The notes under the pieces: generated by a model
Database searches by the model: none
Told to the model about the DNA's origin: nothing
The model's input: the letters and a program-made list of their open reading frames with translations, nothing else
Translations under genes and position numbers: made by a program
Shown here: positions 8,869 through 16,829 of the stretch, in pieces
How the letters are laid out: every line of letters begins with the position of its first letter
Numbering within the stretch: position 1 is the stretch's first letter
Assembly: GCF_001610895.1 (NCBI RefSeq)
Contig: NZ_CP011273.1
Location: 2,170,001 to 2,234,000 of the forward strand
Direction: 5' to 3'
From: Planctomyces sp. SH-PL62
GTDB lineage: Bacteria > Planctomycetota > Planctomycetia > Isosphaerales > Isosphaeraceae
Length of the DNA stretch: 64,000 bases

Positions 8869-9492
8869 TCACGCCCCTCGGGGGGCGGGGCCGGGCTTGG
8901 GGAACTCGCCGCGGAGGAAGGCGTCGCGGGCGCGGGGCTCGTCGAGGTCGAGCTCGAAGGGGATCCATTCGCCGGTGGATTCGTCCAGGAGGGCGGCGTC
9001 GGTGAGGCCCCGCAGGGTGGTCCGGGGGGTGGTCCAGACGAGGCGGTCGTCCTCGTTCGTGAAGCCCTGACCGTCCCACTGGCCGACGCCCCCGATCGTC
9101 TCCCGAAGGGCGGCGCGGACGGCGTAGATCGCCTCGATCGCCTCGGGGTGGTTGCGGATGGTCTCGGGATAGATCCGGATGGCGTAGATCGCCCGGACGC
9201 TCTCCAGGTAGTCGCCCAGCCAGCGGACGGCCGAGGGGGGGCCGCCCGATTCCAGGCTGTCGATGAAGTCGGCGACTTCCTCGGCCCCCAGGGTGTTGGG
9301 GCCGACGGGGTTGAGCTCGACGGTCGCCCAGACGTCGTGCAGGTCCTCGGCCTCGGGGCCGATCGCCAGGTAGTTCCCCAGCATGCCCGGATGGTCGACC
9401 GACCAGACCGCCCCGAAGGGGACGGCCCGCTGCAACACGGCGAGGGGGACGTCGCGTTCATCGACGGTCAACAGGCGGAGATAATCACCCAT
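8869..9492 (-). CDS. Conserved-looking protein of unknown function, coupled to MFS transporter
   Basis: A 207-residue acidic soluble protein that I cannot assign to a family. It begins MGDYLRLLTVDE and is rich in Trp, Glu and Asp, with no signal peptide or membrane segment. Its ATG lies inside the end of the upstream MFS transporter gene (8-base overlap, ATGGGTGA), which indicates translational coupling and one transcript. It ends head-on against the molybdopterin oxidoreductase gene, with 21 bases between the stops. Confidence 0.7.
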   Translation of the reverse strand: MGDYLRLLTVDERDVPLAVLQRAVPFGAVWSVDHPGMLGNYLAIGPEAEDLHDVWATVELNPVGPNTLGAEEVADFIDSLESGGPPSAVRWLGDYLESVRAIYAIRIYPETIRNHPEAIEAIYAVRAALRETIGGVGQWDGQGFTNEDDRLVWTTPRTTLRGLTDAALLDESTGEWIPFELDLDEPRARDAFLRGEFPKPGPAPRGA

Positions 9493-10798
9493 CGGCCGAC
9501 TCCGTCACCAAATTCCCGACGCACGCAACCACGCCTCGCCTGGCAGGGAGTCGTTGAAGGCGGTCGGCGTCGTCGTCGACTGCCGCGCCGGAACGACCCG
9601 CGATGGGAGTTTGCGATCGAAACCCCCTCACGAAATAAACTAGCAGCGCACCATCGAGGATGCAAGGGACGAGGAAGACCCAGACGTCGTCCCCCAGGGA
9701 GATCCGCCGCACCCATTCGCCCACCGCGAGGCTCCCCAGGAACGACGGCAGCCCCGTCGAGAGGATCAGGAAGATCGCCTGGACGCTCGCCCGGTGCGTC
9801 GTCGGCGCCCGCCCGTCCAGGAACACCTGGCCGCCGATCGAGAAGCAGGCGATCCCGACCCCCTGGAGCACCCCCACCCCCACCGCCAGCCAGAGCGGCG
9901 GGTGGGTCGCCAGGACCAGGTAGCGCAGGACCCACGCCGCCAGGCCCAGGGTCATCGTCCCCTTGTAGCCCCACCGCCCCAGCAGCCAGGGCATCACCGC
10001 CAGGGCGACGACCTCCGGGGCCTGGCCGAGCGACATGGCCGTCGAGATCCAGGGCCGCGGCAGCCCCCTCGCCGCCAGATACGCCGGCACCACCTGGTAG
10101 ACCAGGGGGATCGTCAGGAAGACGCCGAAGGCGGTGATCAAGAAGACCCGAACGTCCTTCTCGCGAAGCACTTCGACCCCCTTGCGGAGGTTCGCCCGGC
10201 CGGACGTCTCGCCGGCGAGCGGGGGCGTGTTCGGCAGGGTCGCGCAGTAGACGGCCATGACCAGCGAGAGCGCCGCCGCGGTCCAGAAGACCTCGGGGAT
10301 CCCCCCGGCGGTCGCGAGCCGGCCGCCGCCGAGCGTCAGCATCACGATCGAGGCCAGCCAGCCCACGGCCATCCAGCCGACCGTCCCCCAGAGCCGGACC
10401 GACGCGAACTCGCGCCTCGGGTCGTCCAGGTTCCGCATCGCCAGCGAGCTGCTCAGGCTGTGCGTCGGCATGATGATCGAGAAATAGAGCAGGAACGTCA
10501 GGAAGAGCGGGACCGCCCCGACGATCCACCCCGACGCCAGCGCCGCCAGCAGGAGCGTCCCCATCCCGTAGGCCAGCACGAGGAACGTCTGCGTCGGCAT
10601 CAGCCGGTCCACCAGCTGCCCGGCGCCCAGCGGCAGGAGGGTCGCCGCCAGCGCCTGCGAGGCGAAGATGAGCCCCCGCCAGCGGCCGTCGATCCCCAGC
10701 TCCCCCAGGTGCACCCCCAGCAGCGGCCAGAAGACGCCTTGCACCGCGTAGAGCAAGGCCATCATCACCGACAGCCGCCACCGCCCGCGCGTCTTCAT
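9485..10798 (-). CDS. MFS transporter, nucleoside-permease-like
   Basis: A 437-residue membrane protein with about 12 hydrophobic segments and the layout of the NupG/LacY-like branch of the major facilitator superfamily. Features include ALLYAVQGVFWPLLGVHL at the first helix, an acidic/basic loop (GQLVDRLMPT) after helix 2, and RLWGTVGWMAVGWL at the fifth. It should move a small solute, possibly a nucleoside or sugar, with protons. The substrate is inferred weakly. The ATG starting MKTRGRW is preferred over upstream starts that only add an Arg-rich stretch. The C-terminal 50 residues after the last helix are charged. It overlaps the downstream unknown gene by 8 bases. Confidence 0.8.
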   Translation of the reverse strand: MKTRGRWRLSVMMALLYAVQGVFWPLLGVHLGELGIDGRWRGLIFASQALAATLLPLGAGQLVDRLMPTQTFLVLAYGMGTLLLAALASGWIVGAVPLFLTFLLYFSIIMPTHSLSSSLAMRNLDDPRREFASVRLWGTVGWMAVGWLASIVMLTLGGGRLATAGGIPEVFWTAAALSLVMAVYCATLPNTPPLAGETSGRANLRKGVEVLREKDVRVFLITAFGVFLTIPLVYQVVPAYLAARGLPRPWISTAMSLGQAPEVVALAVMPWLLGRWGYKGTMTLGLAAWVLRYLVLATHPPLWLAVGVGVLQGVGIACFSIGGQVFLDGRAPTTHRASVQAIFLILSTGLPSFLGSLAVGEWVRRISLGDDVWVFLVPCILDGALLVYFVRGFRSQTPIAGRSGAAVDDDADRLQRLPARRGVVACVGNLVTESADG

Positions 10799-10906
10799 CG
10801 CCGCTCTGCTCCTGGTCCGTCGAGCCCTCCCCTGGGCGTATGCGACTTTACCAGAGACGCGCGACGGCACCCAAGGCCAGTTGCCGGGACGCCCCCGACC
10901 GTCCGC

Positions 10907-11917
10907 TTATTTGTTGACGGCCTGCATCGCCTGGGCGTGGTAGCGGTCGCCCGAGGCCGAGCCGGCGGGGAGCAGGGCGTCGATCTTCCCGAGGTCCTCG
11001 TCCGTCATCGTCACGTCGGCCGCCCCCAGGTTCTCGTCCAGGTACTCGATCCGCTTGGTCCCCGGGATCGGCACGACGTCGACCCCCTGGGCCAGCACCC
11101 AGGCCAGGGCGAGCCGGCTCGGCGAGCAGCCCTTGGCGGCGGCCATCTCCTCGATCACCTTCACCAGGTCGAGGTTCTTCCGGAAATTCTCCCCCTGAAA
11201 CCGCGGCGAGTTCCGCCGGTAGTCGTCGGCCGCGAAGTCCTCGGGCGACTTGTACCGGCCCGTCAGGAAGCCCCGGCCGAGCGGGCTGTAGGCCACGAAG
11301 CCGATCCCGAGCGCCCGGACGGTCGGCAGGATCGCCAGCTCCGGCTCCCGGCTCCAGAGCGAGTACTCGGTCTGCAAGGCCGCGATCGGGTGGACGGCCG
11401 CCGCCCGCTTGATCGTCTCGGTCGCCGCCTCCGAGAGTCCCAGATGCCGCACCTTCCCCTCCCGGACCAGCTCGGCCATCGCCCCCACCGTCTCCTCGAT
11501 GGGGACCTGGGGGTCGACCCGGTGCTGATAATAAAGGTCGATGTAATCGACCTTCAGGCGCCGGAGGCTGGCGTCGCAGGCCTCCTTGACGTACGCCGCA
11601 TCGCCCCGGACGCCCAGGAACTCCCCCTGCGGCCCCCGCACGTTGCCGAACTTGGTCGCCAGGATCACCCGATCGCGACGGCCCGCGATCGCCTTGCCGA
11701 CGAGCACCTCGTTCCGCCCCGAGCCGTACATGTCGGCCGTGTCCAGCAGGTCGCCCCCCTCGTCGAGGAAGCGGTGGATCACCCGGATCGACTCGGCCTC
11801 GTCCTGACTCGCGGGGTCGTAGAACTCGCTCATCCCCATGCAGCCCAATCCCGGCGCCCGCACGTCCAGGCCGCCCAGCTTGCGGAGCGGCAGTTCTCGG
11901 CGAAATCCATGCGACAT
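10907..11917 (-). CDS. Aldo/keto reductase
   Basis: A 336-residue NAD(P)H-dependent aldo/keto reductase of the YajO/YhdN-like group. The catalytic tetrad is present: Asp 59 and Tyr 64 (DTADMYG), Lys 89 (ATKFG) and His 132 (YYQHRVD). The C-terminal cofactor-binding part [16 protein letters not shown] is intact. It would reduce aldehydes or ketones; the substrate is not predictable. The ATG at MSHGFRREL is chosen because upstream residues are unlike the family. It is transcribed away from the small unknown gene at 12.1 kb. A TATAGAAT-like sequence (about 11996-12003) lies between the two starts. Confidence 0.9.
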   Translation of the reverse strand: MSHGFRRELPLRKLGGLDVRAPGLGCMGMSEFYDPASQDEAESIRVIHRFLDEGGDLLDTADMYGSGRNEVLVGKAIAGRRDRVILATKFGNVRGPQGEFLGVRGDAAYVKEACDASLRRLKVDYIDLYYQHRVDPQVPIEETVGAMAELVREGKVRHLGLSEAATETIKRAAAVHPIAALQTEYSLWSREPELAILPTVRALGIGFVAYSPLGRGFLTGRYKSPEDFAADDYRRNSPRFQGENFRKNLDLVKVIEEMAAAKGCSPSRLALAWVLAQGVDVVPIPGTKRIEYLDENLGAADVTMTDEDLGKIDALLPAGSASGDRYHAQAMQAVNK

Positions 11918-12084
11918 CGATCGATGTTCCCGGAGGTGTGAGACGAGCCCATCGCCCGACGACCGATCGTCGTCATTGGTGGTTCGTCGATTCCAGTATA
12001 GAATCGAGGACAAGGGCTGGAGCGAGGATCTCGGAGCCCGGCCCAACCCATCGAAGCGAACGGCCCCGCGATCAGGGCCGCCTT

Positions 12085-12513
12085 ATGGATTCCATCATCG
12101 AACTCACGACCGGCTATCCGACCTTCGAAGAACTCGACGCCGAAATCGTCTCCGTGGTCGACGACTTCCGTGCGATGGGGGTCGAGACGATCCACGTGAC
12201 CTTCGGGTTCGGCTGCGCCCTCGACGCCCGCGTGCAGTCCCAGGACGTCCCCGTCCCCTTGGGCCGCCTGATCCGCTTCATCGAGGACGCCGAGGCCGAC
12301 GGGACGTTCCAACTCCGCGAGTCGGACCTGATTCTCCAGGGCGGTGGACTCGAATTCCTGTTCTGCCACGAGGGGGACGTCCATTGTTACGGCCGCGAGT
12401 CGCCACGGCTTCTGGCCGTCCGCCGGCGCTGGAGACGGGAGCACGAGCAATCCGCAGACCGCCGCTGCGGTGGGCGGTATCGCCGGCTGACGGGCCGCCC
12501 GAAGGCTCGATGA
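12085..12513 (+). CDS. Small hypothetical protein
   Basis: A 142-residue protein with no family I recognise. The first 110 residues look like a folded acidic domain (MDSIIELTTGYPTFEELD; a FGFGC segment; ILQGGGLEFLFCHEGDVHCYG), and the last 30 are Arg-rich and probably disordered. There is no signal peptide. It sits about 75 bases before the lipoate/octanoate transferase gene on the same strand and could share its transcript. Confidence 0.6.
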   Translation: MDSIIELTTGYPTFEELDAEIVSVVDDFRAMGVETIHVTFGFGCALDARVQSQDVPVPLGRLIRFIEDAEADGTFQLRESDLILQGGGLEFLFCHEGDVHCYGRESPRLLAVRRRWRREHEQSADRRCGGRYRRLTGRPKAR

Positions 12514-12589
12514 GGCGGCGACGATCAACGGCGGATTCAGGTCCGCTCCCGAATCCCGATCCTGGAGGACGCGACGCCGTCGCAGCGAC

Positions 12590-13354
12590 ATGATCTGCCG
12601 AATCCTCCCCTACCACGTCGCCGAGGGGCCGACGAACATGGCGATCGACGAGGCCCTGCTGGACCTCGTCGCGCGCGACCCGTCGTCGGCCTGGCTCCGC
12701 ACCTACGGCTGGGCGACGCCCACCCTCAGCCTCGGCTACTTCCAGCGCTGGGCGGAGACCGAGGCCGAGCCCCGATGGCGCGACGCCGCCAAGGTCCGGC
12801 GCTCGACCGGAGGCGGGGCGATCTGGCATGAGAACGAACTCACCTTCGCGATCGTGATCCCGTCGGACCACCCGCTCGCGAGGCCCAACACGGCCCTCTA
12901 CCGCGCGGTGCATCGCGCCACGGCCGACCTCCTCGCCTCCCGCGCCGTCGAAGCCCGCCGCCACGGCGAACTGGACCCGGCCGAGGCTGGGGCCGAGGCC
13001 GTCGCCGTCCCCGACCATCCGTTCCTCTGCTTCGCCGGCCGCGACGGCGAGGACCTCGTGCATCGCGGCGTCAAGCTGCTGGGGAGCGCCCAACGGAGGA
13101 GGGCGGGGGCCGTCCTCCAGCACAGCTCGCTCCTCCTCAGGGCCGCCGACGCCGTCCCCGAACTCCCCGGCGCGGCCGACCTGGCCGACGTCTCGGACGA
13201 CGCTCGCGACTGGGCCGACGCCCTCGCCGCCCCCCTCGCCCGCGCTCTCGGCATGGACCCCGCCGCCGCCCTCTGGCCCGACGGGCTCCTCGACCACGCC
13301 GGGCGCATCGAGCGTGAGGTGTACCGGAACCCCGACTGGAATCACAAGCGTTGA
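12590..13354 (+). CDS. Lipoate-protein ligase/octanoyltransferase family protein (LipM-like)
   Basis: A 254-residue protein of the BPL/LplA/LipB superfamily. It carries RRSTGGGAIWH at residues 70-80, the substrate-binding loop, and GVKLLGSAQRR with Lys 161. A cysteine at 146 (PFLCFAGR) sits where LipM-type octanoyltransferases have their catalytic Cys, and the ATP-binding part of LplA is not apparent, so transfer of octanoyl from ACP to lipoyl domains is the better guess. It starts at an ATG 76 bases after the preceding small gene and is followed by a nitrilase-family gene 26 bases on, suggesting an operon. Confidence 0.82.
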   Translation: MICRILPYHVAEGPTNMAIDEALLDLVARDPSSAWLRTYGWATPTLSLGYFQRWAETEAEPRWRDAAKVRRSTGGGAIWHENELTFAIVIPSDHPLARPNTALYRAVHRATADLLASRAVEARRHGELDPAEAGAEAVAVPDHPFLCFAGRDGEDLVHRGVKLLGSAQRRRAGAVLQHSSLLLRAADAVPELPGAADLADVSDDARDWADALAAPLARALGMDPAAALWPDGLLDHAGRIEREVYRNPDWNHKR

Positions 13355-13380
13355 AAGCCGAATCCGAGAAGGACGATCCG

Positions 13381-14193
13381 ATGTTCCTGGCCGCCGTGAT
13401 CCAGACCTCCTCGACGACCGACGTCGGCCGCAACCTGGCCGAGATCGAAGCCCTGGTCGCCCGCGCGGCGGGGTATGGGGCGAAGTTCATCGGCACGCCC
13501 GAGAACGCGAATTTCCTCGGCCCGGCCGACGAGAAGGTCCGCCGCGCCGAGCCGCTCGACGGCCCGACGTGCTCGTTCTTCGCCGACCTCGCGCGGCGGC
13601 ACGCGATCCACCTGCTGCTGGGCTCGTTCAACGAGCGCGGGGGGTCGCCCCAGCGGTGTCGGAACACGAGCGTCCTGTTCGGCCCGGACGGCTCCCGGCT
13701 GGCGATCTATCGCAAGATCCACCTGTTCGACGTGGACCATTCCGACGCCGTGCGGGCGATGGAGTCGCGGACGATCGAGCCGGGGACCGACCTCGTCGGC
13801 GCCGACACGGCGCTCGGCCGGTTCGGCCTGAGCGTCTGCTACGACCTGCGGTTCGCCGACCAGTACCGCGGCCTCGTGCGGCGAGGGGCCGAGATGCTCT
13901 GCGTCCCGGCCGCCTTCACCATGCGGACCGGCCGCGATCACTGGGCCGAACTCCTCCGCGCCCGCGCGATCGAGTGCCAGTCGTACGTCCTGGCCCCCGC
14001 GCAGTACGGCCGCCACGGCGGCGAGTCCGAGCTTCGCGAGAGCTTCGGCCGCGCGATGATCGTCGACCCCTGGGGCGTGGTCCTCGCCACCGCCCCCGAC
14101 GGCCCCTCCGGCCTGGCCCTCGCCGAGATCGACCCGGGCCGCGTCGCCGAGATCCGCCGCGCGATCCCGGTCTCCGCCTACGACCCGGCCTGA
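13381..14193 (+). CDS. Carbon-nitrogen hydrolase (nitrilase superfamily, Nit-like)
   Basis: A 270-residue member of the nitrilase superfamily with the Glu-Lys-Cys triad: Glu 41 (GTPENANF), Lys 112 (YRKIHLFDVD) and Cys 153 (LSVCYDLRF). The KIHLFDVD and CYDLRF sequences are typical of the Nit1/Nit2 group, which hydrolyses deaminated glutathione or omega-amidates; a metabolite-repair role is likely. A GAGAAGGA ribosome site lies 8 bases before the ATG, which is why I prefer this ATG to the in-frame TTG 30 bases upstream. It closely follows the LipM-like gene. Confidence 0.88.
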   Translation: MFLAAVIQTSSTTDVGRNLAEIEALVARAAGYGAKFIGTPENANFLGPADEKVRRAEPLDGPTCSFFADLARRHAIHLLLGSFNERGGSPQRCRNTSVLFGPDGSRLAIYRKIHLFDVDHSDAVRAMESRTIEPGTDLVGADTALGRFGLSVCYDLRFADQYRGLVRRGAEMLCVPAAFTMRTGRDHWAELLRARAIECQSYVLAPAQYGRHGGESELRESFGRAMIVDPWGVVLATAPDGPSGLALAEIDPGRVAEIRRAIPVSAYDPA

Positions 14194-14487
14194 CGACCGC
14201 CGTTCGCGATCCCGCGACATGCGCCATTGTCATGGTGGGGGCCGTTGCGCGCCGCGATCGTCGCAGCCACGACGGCCCCCCACCGAGAGGCCAGGGACGA
14301 CGAGCGAATCTCCACCATGAAAACCGCCGAACAAACCCAATTCTCGGGACCGACAACTCGGCTTAAACACCGATTTGGTCGGCCCTTGCGCCCGATGGGT
14401 TCGTTTCCAGGACCCGTCGAGCGAACCCAATCTCGGGCTCCGATTCCCGGCGGGAAGGAACGGACCCGATTTTGCAGTTGGGGGGCG
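14194..14487. other. Convergent intergenic stretch, nothing recognised
   Basis: About 290 bases between the nitrilase stop and the hairpin beyond the HEAT-repeat gene. Its GC content is lower than its surroundings around 14310-14370. I see no gene or clear regulatory site. Confidence 0.5.
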
Positions 14488-14518
14488 GCCCCCGCTCCCC
14501 GGAGTCGGGGAGGGGGGC
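14488..14518 (-). terminator. Strong GC hairpin after HEAT-repeat gene
   Basis: The arms GCCCCCGCTCCCC and GGGGAGGGGGGC pair almost fully around a short GGAGTC loop, 20 bases past the stop of the leftward HEAT-repeat gene. There is no T-run, so termination is inferred from position and stem strength. Confidence 0.5.
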
Positions 14519-14537
14519 GAGGGGATCGCGCCGAGGC

Positions 14538-15227
14538 TCAGGCCTTGCGGAGCTTCTCGGCGTGCTTGGCGGCGGATTCCTTCACGCAGTCCAGGGGGGC
14601 GGACTTGGCGAGGGCGTCGTAGACCTCGGCCGCGGCCTTGCACTGGCCGAGGGCGGCGAGGGATTCGGCCGATCGGAAGAGGCCTTCGACCACGGCGGCC
14701 TGGGGCGCGTCCTTGGTCTTGGCGAGGGCCTCTTCGAGGGCCTTGGCGGCGGCGAGCGTGCCGATCGCGCCCAGGGACTTGGCGGCGGCGACGACGACCT
14801 GCGCGTCGGCGTCGGCCAGCTTGGCGACCAGGGCGGGGACGGCCTTGACGTCGCGGCGCACGCCAAGGCTGGCGATCGCGCCGACGAGCGGGCGGCCCGA
14901 GGCCTCGGCGACGACGGCGCGGAGGGCCTCGTCGACGCCCGGGTCGGGGATCGGCTCGATGGCGTAGCGGGCCATGTCGGCCAGGTCCTCATCCTTCAGC
15001 AGGGGGGCGACGACCGGCAGGCAGCCTCGGTCGCCGACCTGGGCCAGGATGCGCAGGGCGTCGGCCTTATCCTTGCGGGTGGCGTCGGACTTCTGCAGGG
15101 TCTCGACCAGTTCGTCCTGGCTCTTCTTCTTGCGGTTGCCCGCGGACTGCGACGCCTTCTGGGCGAAGGCCGAGGACGAGGCGGCCAGCAGCGCGGCCCC
15201 GGCGAGAACGGCGGCTTTGGTCTTCAT
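14538..15227 (-). CDS. Exported HEAT-repeat protein
   Basis: A 229-residue protein with a clear signal peptide (KAAVLAGAALLAASSSAFAQ) and then a lysine-rich linker and HEAT-like helical repeats (for example VPALVAKLADADAQVVVAAAKSLGAI is matched by a second unit ending in AAAKALEEALAK). HEAT repeats normally serve as protein-binding scaffolds; a periplasmic location is expected. It starts 24 bases after the stop of the Gfo/Idh/MocA gene, so the two are almost surely co-transcribed and may act on the same substrate or complex. Confidence 0.8.
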   Translation of the reverse strand: MKTKAAVLAGAALLAASSSAFAQKASQSAGNRKKKSQDELVETLQKSDATRKDKADALRILAQVGDRGCLPVVAPLLKDEDLADMARYAIEPIPDPGVDEALRAVVAEASGRPLVGAIASLGVRRDVKAVPALVAKLADADAQVVVAAAKSLGAIGTLAAAKALEEALAKTKDAPQAAVVEGLFRSAESLAALGQCKAAAEVYDALAKSAPLDCVKESAAKHAEKLRKA

Positions 15228-15251
15228 CTTGGCATTCCTCGACGGGTGGGA

Positions 15252-16586
15252 TTAGATGATCCAGGGGGCGCGCTGGGCTCGGGTGAGGAAGCGGTCGGCC
15301 TCGGCGTCGCCGACGAACTCCTCTGGGACCGGGTCGAAGTGGACGTCGCGCCTGAGCCACATGCAGACGTTGGCCGCGTGGACGGTGGCCATCGAGTGGT
15401 GCATGACCCCGGGGTTGGCGACGGCCTGGCGCCGGGTCTTGACGCAGTCGAAGAAGTCGCGGACGTGGTTCATCGGCCGCTTGGTCTCTTCCATGTACTC
15501 GGCCAGGAGCTTCTCCCCCTCGGCGAGCAGGGCGGGCGAGGAGACGTCGGGCTTCTCATAGCCGTCGGCGCAGGAGGCGGAGCCCTCGTCGCCTTCGAAG
15601 GTCATGCCGCAGGAGCCGCGCCAGCCCTCGCGCTGGAGGATCATCTTCACGCCGGAGGCGAAGGTCGTGACCATGCCGTCGCCGCTGACGTTGTTGACGT
15701 AGGCGTACTCGATCGGCGAGGTGTCCAGGGCGTCGATCCCGGCCTGGCCCTGGGCGAAGGTGTGGGCGCCCCACTCGCCGATGCAGCTGGTGTGGAAGTC
15801 GTAGTGGCCGCGCCAGCCGCCCTTGATGTAGCCGGTGTTGAACGGCCGCCAGGGGCAGCCGCCGAGCCAGGCGTCCCAGTTGACGTCTTCCTTGGAGGGG
15901 AGGGGCTCCTCGGGGAGCCAGGCGTGGCTGAGGTCGGCCGAGTCCCAGGGGGCGATGTGGGCGCGGACGGTGTGGATCTTGCCGAGCTTGCCCTTGCGCG
16001 CCAGTTCGATGATCGTCCGGAACGGGCCTTCGCTGAGCCGCTGGGTGCCGGTCTGATAGATCCGGCCGTACCGCTCGGCGGCGTCGACGACCGCGCGGCC
16101 CTCGGCGACGGTCATGCTGGAGGGCTTCTCGGAGTAGACGTCCTTGCCGAGCCGCATGGCGCGGATGGCGGCCTGGGCGTGCCAGCGGTCGCCGGTGGCG
16201 ATGAGGACGGCGTCGATGTCGGGCCGGGTGGCCAGCATCTCCTCGAAGTCGGCGTACATCTTGCAGTCTTGGTCGCCGTTCTTCTTGTCGATCTTGGCCT
16301 TCACCTCCTCGCGACGGCTCTTCTGGACGTCGGCGATGGCGACGAACCGGACGTCGGGCTCGGGGCTCATCCAGTCGAGCACGAACTGGCCGCGAGGGCC
16401 CAGGCCCACGCCCGCCATGGTGATCCGCTCGCTGGGGGCGACGGCTCCGTCGCGGCCCAGGGCCGAGGCCGGCACGATCGTCGGGACGGCGAACGCCGCG
16501 CCGGCGAGGGCCGCCGTCTTCAAGCAGTCGCGCCGGGTCTGGCCCTTCGCGGCCGTGCCGTCGGCGGTCGAAACGGGATCCGTCAT
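15252..16586 (-). CDS. TAT-exported Gfo/Idh/MocA family oxidoreductase
   Basis: A 444-residue NAD(P)-dependent oxidoreductase. The N-terminus has a twin-arginine signal (QTRRDCLKTAALAGAAFA, Arg 18-19), so export in folded form with cofactor is likely. The Rossmann fold starts at ITMAGVGLGPRGQ, and the signature DVYSEKPSSMTVAEG (EKP lysine) marks the family. The second half is the alpha/beta substrate domain. Such proteins are highly expanded in planctomycetes and are thought to act on sugars or sugar acids from polysaccharides. The ATG has GGGAGACTCC upstream. It is followed 24 bases later by the HEAT-repeat gene. Confidence 0.88.
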   Translation of the reverse strand: MTDPVSTADGTAAKGQTRRDCLKTAALAGAAFAVPTIVPASALGRDGAVAPSERITMAGVGLGPRGQFVLDWMSPEPDVRFVAIADVQKSRREEVKAKIDKKNGDQDCKMYADFEEMLATRPDIDAVLIATGDRWHAQAAIRAMRLGKDVYSEKPSSMTVAEGRAVVDAAERYGRIYQTGTQRLSEGPFRTIIELARKGKLGKIHTVRAHIAPWDSADLSHAWLPEEPLPSKEDVNWDAWLGGCPWRPFNTGYIKGGWRGHYDFHTSCIGEWGAHTFAQGQAGIDALDTSPIEYAYVNNVSGDGMVTTFASGVKMILQREGWRGSCGMTFEGDEGSASCADGYEKPDVSSPALLAEGEKLLAEYMEETKRPMNHVRDFFDCVKTRRQAVANPGVMHHSMATVHAANVCMWLRRDVHFDPVPEEFVGDAEADRFLTRAQRAPWII

Positions 16587-16829
16587 CGTGGAGTCTCCCT
16601 CTGTCTGGGATGTCCGGGCGAGCCTCCCGTGGGTGCCGTCCGCCCCCCGGGGCGTCTCCGCCCGGGGCCGCCGGCGTCGCACTCGCCGGGCGTCGATCGG
16701 CCGGTTGCAGGGAGGGGGAAGCTCGCTCGCGAAGGTAGGAGGACGACCCGTCGGCCGACGGGCCTCCCGCCATCATCCCCGTCCCCGGCATGCGAAGCAA
16801 GGAGGCAGTCGACGACCATCGATGCGGGT